DNA of 19,503 nucleotides from SFWF01 sp045539095 (GTDB lineage Bacteria > Bacillota > Clostridia > Oscillospirales > Acutalibacteraceae): NCBI GenBank assembly GCA_045539095.1, contig JAZQER010000073.1, positions 1 to 19,503 of the forward strand, in the 5' to 3' direction. Below are positions 14,893 through 19,503 of the stretch, piece by piece (position 1 is the first letter of the stretch; the number at the start of each line of letters is the position of its first letter). Below the pieces are notes generated by a model that was not told the DNA's origin, made no database searches, and was given only the letters and a program-made list of their open reading frames with translations. A program made the translations under genes and the position numbers.

Positions 14893-16143
14893 TTACTGAG
14901 CAGGTATCTGAACCTTGAATTCAACAAGTCCATTATAACAAAGCACCTTGATCTGTCCTTTGTGAGAGGTTGTGATTGCTTTGGCGATAGCAAGTCCCAG
15001 ACCGTAATGCTTGTCCTCGCCGTTACGAGCCGTATCCACACGATAAAAGCGCTCGAAGATCTGCTCCCGCTGTTCTTCGGGGATTTCATCGCCCTTGTTG
15101 ACAACAGACAATTTTGCAAGACCGTGTTCCTTGGTTAACGTCAGCCATACTTCTCCTTGGCCTTCGCTATGGCGGATGGCATTATCAAGCAGTATGGAAA
15201 CGATTTGTTTTAGCTGCGTGCTGTTGCCAATCACGCCAATATCGTTTGTAATATTACTGTTAAGTGTGAACCCTTTTTCAAAGGCAACGCTTTCAAACGG
15301 AAGCGCTTCGCCGGCAACAAGACGGCTGAAATTGATGTGCTCCATTTGCGGTGTTACATTCTCGGTTCTGGCAAGGTCAAGAAGCTGACCGACCAGCATT
15401 CCCATTCGTTCATTTTCGTACTGAATATTTTGAAGCCACTGGTTGCCGCCAATCTCACGGGACAACAGTTCTGCATTGGCGTTGACCACCGATACCGGCG
15501 TTTTCAGTTCGTGACCTGCATCGGAGATAAACTGTTTTTGCTTTTGGTAGCTTTCTTCCAGAGGATTCACAATCTTTCTTGCAAGATACACTGACAGGAA
15601 GAAGAACAAAACAAGAGCAACACCGCCGAAGATCAGCGTATAGCGAAGCAAGGTCATGGCACTTTCATTGATAACGGTATTGTCCATAAAAACAACAAGG
15701 GTGTATCCGCCCTTATCTGCCTTGTAAAATGCAAGGTTGTTTTCTGTTCCGTTGTGATTCTCGCCTTTTATGATTTGCTTTGCCAATCGTTCCAAGTCGG
15801 CATCGGTATGTACTGTTGGCGTTTCGTTTTTAATTTCCAGCACCTTGCCGTCATAGGAAACAGCTACGGTATAGAAGGTAGTTAATTGGAATTTAGGCGA
15901 TTCCGCATTAAAGCCCGGCTTAAAATTTTGATTTCCACCGGGTGCCGGTCTGTTCGGCGGCATCATTTCCCCAAACGAATTTGGCAGAGTATACATCTCT
16001 GCGTGTGCTTGAAGCATTTCCTGGTTCTGCTTTGACATCTCAAAATAACTAGATGCGTAAATAACTCCAAGTGTGCCAATCCATAAAAGCACCAAAATAG
16101 ACATAATAGCTGCAACGATTTTTCTTCTTGATTTCTTAAACAT
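14893..16143 (-). CDS. Two-component sensor histidine kinase
   Basis: Membrane sensor kinase of 416 residues. The order is TM1 (about 9-31), an extracellular part of about 130 residues with a Pro/Asn/Gly-rich stretch (MPPNRPAPGG near 61-70), TM2 (about 165-187), an immediate short linker instead of a clear HAMP, the dimerisation H-box FISDAGHELKTPV (H211 as phospho-acceptor), the N-box LLDNAIRHS (N321), FERFYR (363-368) and GLGLAI (381-386). All ATP-binding motifs are present, so it should be active. The frame opens at GTG 16149, but ATG 16143 has GAGG seven bases before it and overlaps the regulator stop by 8 nt. The signal is unknown; the downstream operon suggests an envelope or surface-polymer cue. 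Confidence 0.93.
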   Translation of the reverse strand: MFKKSRRKIVAAIMSILVLLWIGTLGVIYASSYFEMSKQNQEMLQAHAEMYTLPNSFGEMMPPNRPAPGGNQNFKPGFNAESPKFQLTTFYTVAVSYDGKVLEIKNETPTVHTDADLERLAKQIIKGENHNGTENNLAFYKADKGGYTLVVFMDNTVINESAMTLLRYTLIFGGVALVLFFFLSVYLARKIVNPLEESYQKQKQFISDAGHELKTPVSVVNANAELLSREIGGNQWLQNIQYENERMGMLVGQLLDLARTENVTPQMEHINFSRLVAGEALPFESVAFEKGFTLNSNITNDIGVIGNSTQLKQIVSILLDNAIRHSEGQGEVWLTLTKEHGLAKLSVVNKGDEIPEEQREQIFERFYRVDTARNGEDKHYGLGLAIAKAITTSHKGQIKVLCYNGLVEFKVQIPAQ

Positions 16144-16819
16144 CGTCACACCTCAATTCGTATCCGATCCCGCGCACTGCCTTGATTTCGGTTTTCGCCT
16201 CCACGAAGGCAAGCTTTTTACGAGTAAAGGACATATATACTTCCACGTTGTTATATTCGGCTTCGCTCTCAAATCCCCAAATCTTCACCGCCAATTGTTC
16301 ACGAGTTAAAACCTGACCGCCGTTTGCGATTAAATACTCAAGGATATGGTATTCCTTTTCACTGAGCCGCACGCTCTGACCATTTGTAACGCAAGACAAC
16401 ATCAGGGTAGTTGTATCCAGAGTGATATCTCCAAAAGAAAGAAGGCCATCAGTAGTGCCAAGCGTTCGTCGGCCCAGCGCACGAATGCGGGCAAGGAGCT
16501 CCTTTGTCATAAATGGTTTTGTTAAGTAATCGTCTGCACCGCTATCAAGACCTATAACTTTATCATCAAGCTCAGCTTTAGCGGTTAGCATCAAGATCGG
16601 TGTTGCAATCCCTTGACTGCGGGCACGCTTTGCAATCTCATATCCGTTCATTCCGGGGAGCATAACATCAAGAATAACGATGTCATAAATATTGGTTTCG
16701 ATGGCAGCTAAGCCATCAATTCCATTTTCATAATGGTCTACTTCATATTTTTCAAGACGCAGGATCACACACAATGCCTGTGCCATTCTTTTTTCATCTT
16801 CTACAAGCAACAATCGCAT
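16136..16819 (-). CDS. OmpR/PhoB-family response regulator
   Basis: The 227-residue protein has a receiver domain (1-115) with acidic pocket E7/D8, phospho-acceptor D51 in ILDVMLPG, T79 and K101 in YLTKPF, and a C-terminal winged-helix domain (about 130-225) ending in VRGIGYELR, diagnostic of the OmpR family. It is cotranscribed with the kinase (8-nt overlap). GGAGGTGA lies about four bases before the ATG. Its promoter has the TTCAAT direct repeat, so autoregulation is likely, as is control of the VTC operon, which has the same repeat. The regulon beyond this window is unknown. Confidence 0.95.
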   Translation of the reverse strand: MRLLLVEDEKRMAQALCVILRLEKYEVDHYENGIDGLAAIETNIYDIVILDVMLPGMNGYEIAKRARSQGIATPILMLTAKAELDDKVIGLDSGADDYLTKPFMTKELLARIRALGRRTLGTTDGLLSFGDITLDTTTLMLSCVTNGQSVRLSEKEYHILEYLIANGGQVLTREQLAVKIWGFESEAEYNNVEVYMSFTRKKLAFVEAKTEIKAVRGIGYELRCDDV

Positions 16820-16841
16820 ATTGTCACCTCCACTTTATACT

Positions 16842-16882
16842 ATTATACCATAAAAGATTGAAAAATCATTGAAGAAATTGAA
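16842..16882 (-). promoter_or_regulatory. Response-regulator promoter with TTCAAT repeats
   Basis: On the minus strand, TATAAT (16842-16847) is preceded by TGG (extended -10). TTCAAT occurs at 16857-16862 and 16868-16873 (11-bp period), with a third copy at 16877-16882 (9 bp further). Nine bases separate the nearest repeat from the -10 box, against ten at the VTC promoter. No -35 consensus is seen. Confidence 0.65.
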
Positions 16883-16913
16883 AAAGCACAATCTGCTCTT
16901 CATTAAAGTGATA

Positions 16914-16948
16914 TAAAAAACATTGAGGGCTGACAGTCTGCCAGCCCT
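16914..16948 (-). terminator. Terminator of the thi operon
   Basis: AGGGCTG (16926-16932) pairs with CAGCCCT (16942-16948), with further internal pairing possible. On the minus strand CAATG and a T6 run follow (16915-16920). It begins 4 nt after the thiN stop codon. Confidence 0.8.
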
Positions 16949-16952
16949 GCTT

Positions 16953-17576
16953 TCATTTATAATCCTTAATCAAAAGCAATCTTCCTTCGCTGACGGTCAC
17001 CCTTGCCGTCTTGCCTGATATAACCTCGTTACTGACACCGTACTGATACTCGCAAGTGATCTCGGCATTATCAAGAGGATACTTTGCATTTTCAATGGTG
17101 ACTCCTTTTGCCGTCCCACTTATGTTCAGAAGTGAAAAGTAGGCATAGGAATCATCAATATATGCAGGTTCTTTTGAGACGATTTCCATTTCAGAATAAT
17201 CGTCAATGATTATGCCTTTCTTGCCGAGCGTATCAAGGGAAAGGAGGATAGACACATTACCAAGCGTATGGTCAAGTCTTGCACCCACAACACCAATTAA
17301 AAGGAAATCGTCAAATCCTCTTTTTATGGCTTCCTTGACTGCAAAGACCGTATCTGTATCATCTTTTTCACAAGGCAGAACGATTGTTTCCACATCAAGA
17401 TGAGGGTTATCGTGGGAGTCAAAATCTCCCACGATAAGCCCAGGCTTTACTTGCAAAGATTCTAAATGCTTCAGTCCGCTGTCGCAGAACACGATGAAAT
17501 CATCGTTTCGCAAACAGCTTTTGATATATTCATAATTGTTTATGTCAGCGCCGCCGACAATTACACATCGTTTCAT
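16953..17576 (-). CDS. thiN: Thiamine diphosphokinase
   Basis: Converts thiamine to thiamine diphosphate using ATP, in the cytoplasm. The 207-residue protein carries all family motifs: VIVGGAD (5-11), CDSGL (31-35), VGDFDS (49-54), KDDTDT (71-76, metal binding) and GARLDHTLGN (98-107), with a beta-rich C-terminal thiamine-binding domain. It starts 9 nt after cytX and has no strong ribosome binding site (only TGAG overlapping the cytX stop), so it probably relies on translational coupling. Position after thiD and cytX marks a salvage operon that takes in a pyrimidine precursor and finishes with the active cofactor. Confidence 0.95.
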   Translation of the reverse strand: MKRCVIVGGADINNYEYIKSCLRNDDFIVFCDSGLKHLESLQVKPGLIVGDFDSHDNPHLDVETIVLPCEKDDTDTVFAVKEAIKRGFDDFLLIGVVGARLDHTLGNVSILLSLDTLGKKGIIIDDYSEMEIVSKEPAYIDDSYAYFSLLNISGTAKGVTIENAKYPLDNAEITCEYQYGVSNEVISGKTARVTVSEGRLLLIKDYK

Positions 17577-17585
17577 TTTATCAAC

Positions 17586-18758
17586 TCATTTTTTGATTTT
17601 ACTTCTGATTTTGCTGACGACTACGCAGATCATGATGGTGATAAGCATATCAGGCAAGGTGTTACCGACAACAATATCAACATGCATCAGCAATCTATAG
17701 ATAACAAAGCCGATAAGCCAAATAATCAGATTTTGAATGCTGAACGCACTTGTTTCTTTGTTCTGCTTCAAAATGAAGAAATCCGCAATTTGTATAGCAA
17801 TCATCGGTGCAAATACCGAGCCGATAAAATACAAAAAGTCGGTAATATCGGTAAGCGGCAGGAAAATTGCACCTACTGCACCGATTACAGTTACAGCGAC
17901 TGCAACCCATTTCCCGCTGATCCTCGATGATAGCGATTCACTTGAAATGCCTGAGGAATAAGCATCGAGGAATGTGGTAGTCACAGTAGAAAATACAATA
18001 ATCAGAAGTCCTGCAATACCAAGACCTGCCTTCACCATAATCTGAGCAATATCAGACTCACCGGTAAAGATAGCCGCACCCATACCGATCACATACATCC
18101 ACAAGCTTACAATGCCGTATGTAATTGCACTGACAGCGGTAGCCTTGACCGGCTTTTCAGCTTCTCTTGTATAGTCGCTGATAAGAGGCAACCAAGACAG
18201 CGGCATTGCAACGGATAGCTCTACGGCAGCACCGAATGTCATTCCTTCACCGCCGATGTTCTGCATTGTCCCTTTGCCGAAAATAACGAAACTAAGAACA
18301 ATCGTAAGAAGAAACAACGCTGCCATAGCAACAGTATTTACCTTGCCAAGATTCTTAATGCCGATCATAATCCAAAGAATAATCAAAGCACCAATGACAA
18401 TGCACCAGAGCCAGTTGCCGATATCAAAAATACCGTTTACCGCAAGCGCACCGTCATAGATCATAATAGCAGTCCAGCCGACAAGCTGAATGATGTTAAG
18501 CACAGAAAACAGCAAAGCACCTTTACTGCCGAAGCTCATCTTGGCGGTTTCCATTGCACTTTTGCGAACCTTACCGCCGATCAGTCCCGCAAAGAACAGC
18601 ATAGTGCATCCAATAATATGACCAAGTAAGATAGCAAGTAAGCCTTTGGTAAAGCCGAGAGGTGCAAAGTAAGTTCCGGTTAAGATTTCCGCAATAGAAA
18701 CAGCGGCTCCAAACCAAATCAGTCCGTTTTCAAAGACGGATGTGCGTTTTTCTTCCAT
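17586..18758 (-). CDS. cytX: CytX-type hydroxymethylpyrimidine permease (NCS1 family)
   Basis: Predicted proton or sodium symporter for hydroxymethylpyrimidine (HMP), the pyrimidine half of thiamine. The 390-residue protein has about ten to twelve hydrophobic segments and NCS1 features: FGAAVSIAEILTGTYFAPLG (16-35), GWTAIMIYDGA (94-104), PLSWLPLISDYTRE (near 200) and a TTTFLDAYSSG segment. The frame is open 13 codons upstream inside thiD, but ATG 18758 has AAGGAGG nine to ten bases ahead and gives the family N-terminus. It begins one base after the thiD stop (TGAAATG). Transport of HMP is inferred from the thiD and thiN neighbours; cytosine is the main alternative. Confidence 0.9.
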   Translation of the reverse strand: MEEKRTSVFENGLIWFGAAVSIAEILTGTYFAPLGFTKGLLAILLGHIIGCTMLFFAGLIGGKVRKSAMETAKMSFGSKGALLFSVLNIIQLVGWTAIMIYDGALAVNGIFDIGNWLWCIVIGALIILWIMIGIKNLGKVNTVAMAALFLLTIVLSFVIFGKGTMQNIGGEGMTFGAAVELSVAMPLSWLPLISDYTREAEKPVKATAVSAITYGIVSLWMYVIGMGAAIFTGESDIAQIMVKAGLGIAGLLIIVFSTVTTTFLDAYSSGISSESLSSRISGKWVAVAVTVIGAVGAIFLPLTDITDFLYFIGSVFAPMIAIQIADFFILKQNKETSAFSIQNLIIWLIGFVIYRLLMHVDIVVGNTLPDMLITIMICVVVSKIRSKIKK

Positions 18759-18759
18759 T

Positions 18760-19503
18760 TCACTCCGCCTCCTTTGCATACTTCCCTTGCAGATCAAAAT
18801 TGTGCATCATCGGGCCAGAGCCTTGTCCCAAATCGAGCTGTGCCGAAAGAGCATCAGAAATATAGTCCTTGGCTCTCTTTACAGACATAGCAAGGTCAAA
18901 GCCTTTTGCAAGGTTAGCAGCGATGGCAGAGGAAAGCGTACAGCCTGTGCCATGGGTGTTGGGATTGTTGATGCGCTTACCTTCAAACCATGCCATTTCG
19001 CCGTTTACATACAAAAGGTCGTTGGCATCGTTGATGCTGTGACCGCCTTTCAGAAGAACGGCACAGCCGTATGTATCACCGATGAATTTTGCCGCAGAAA
19101 GCATATCTTCTTTGCTTTCGATGGCCTTTCCCGAAAGCACCTGTGCTTCGGGGATATTCGGCGTAACGAGGGTTGCAATGGGCAGAAGTTTCTCAACTAA
19201 AGTCTGCACCGCATCGGTCTTCATCAAAGAAGAGCCGCTGGTTGCCACCATAACGGGATCTACCACCACTTTTTTTGCCTTATGGTAGCTGAGCCTGTCT
19301 GCAATCACGCAAATCAGTTCCGAAGAAGCTACCATACCGATTTTTACGGCATCGGGATAAATATCCTCGAACACCGCATCTAATTGTTTGCTCAGGAAAT
19401 CCGTTGTTGATTCCTGAATTGCTCTTACGCCGGTCGTGTTCTGTGCCGTTAGCGCCGTGATCGCACTCATAGCATAAACACCATTCATCGTCATTGTTTT
19501 CAA
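18760..19503 (-). CDS. thiD: Hydroxymethylpyrimidine (phosphate) kinase, 5' end missing
   Basis: Phosphorylates HMP and HMP-phosphate to HMP-diphosphate for thiamine synthesis. The 247 residues seen start in the conserved DLKTMTMNGVYAMSAITAL region, so about 20 residues, including the usual TIAGSDxSGGAGIQAD, lie beyond the right edge of the window. The terminal codon at 19501-19503 is an internal Leu codon (TTG), not a start. Motifs present are KIGMV, VVVDPVMVATSGSSL, TPNIPEA, LLKGGH and THGTGCTLSSAIA (anion hole and catalytic Cys). It is cotranscribed with cytX and thiN. A TPP riboswitch would be expected upstream, outside the window. Confidence 0.95.
   Translation of the reverse strand: MKTMTMNGVYAMSAITALTAQNTTGVRAIQESTTDFLSKQLDAVFEDIYPDAVKIGMVASSELICVIADRLSYHKAKKVVVDPVMVATSGSSLMKTDAVQTLVEKLLPIATLVTPNIPEAQVLSGKAIESKEDMLSAAKFIGDTYGCAVLLKGGHSINDANDLLYVNGEMAWFEGKRINNPNTHGTGCTLSSAIAANLAKGFDLAMSVKRAKDYISDALSAQLDLGQGSGPMMHNFDLQGKYAKEAE

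Noticed and set aside
16820..16952. TPP riboswitch controlling thiN
   Set aside because: thiN is the third gene of an operon entering from the right edge; no thi-box pattern was seen in the intergenic regions here. If present it lies upstream of thiD, outside the window.

Overview
The window looks like a chromosomal piece of a Gram-positive Firmicute of class Clostridia, probably a gut Oscillospiraceae/Ruminococcaceae-type organism. The evidence is AGGAGG-type ribosome binding sites, sigma-A promoters, an HprK/ROK-glucokinase pair typical of Firmicute carbon control, a WhiA-DnaE-PfkA gene string, a Cthe_2159-type lipoprotein and a CytX-ThiN thiamine salvage pair. Assignment below class level is inference. 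No rRNA, tRNA, CRISPR array or complete insertion sequence was seen. Nearly all genes lie on the minus strand; only the first transporter is on plus.

Region 1 (1-1830): a palindromic, MITE-like intergenic element runs up to the ribosome binding site of an AGCS sodium/alanine symporter gene. The gene ends in a strong terminator, followed by a second palindromic intergenic region that also carries the terminator of the minus-strand operon. Region 2 (1846-10123, minus): a tight housekeeping operon in the order hprK, glcK (ROK), murB, whiA, dnaE, pfkA. It joins carbon-catabolite sensing, glucose phosphorylation and glycolysis to cell-wall precursor synthesis, a division/chromosome regulator and the replicative polymerase. 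rapZ and yvcK, which commonly sit between murB and whiA in related bacteria, are absent. Region 3 (10124-10479): no recognised protein gene. It has a good plus-strand promoter, a 24-codon ORF and a 17-bp terminator-like hairpin, so it may encode a short RNA or peptide.

Region 4 (10480-11464, minus): a solitary class II Fic AMP-transferase with an N-terminal HTH. Its promoter is overlapped by an inverted repeat that looks like an operator. Region 5 (11491-16882, minus): the most interesting module. An OmpR-type two-component system is followed by a VTC-domain polyphosphate polymerase, a DUF4956 membrane protein and a secreted Cthe_2159-type beta-helix protein. The last gene is interrupted by one in-frame TGA. 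The response-regulator promoter and the VTC promoter share the same direct repeat (TTCAAT, 5-bp spacer, TTCAAT) at the same distance from the -10 box, so the two-component system probably controls itself and the surface/polyphosphate operon. A hairpin that would hide the VTC ribosome binding site lies between the two halves. Region 6 (16914-19503, minus): a thiamine salvage operon, thiD (cut by the window edge), cytX and thiN, closed by a terminator.

All of this was read by eye. Family names rest on recognised motifs, and no database search was run.
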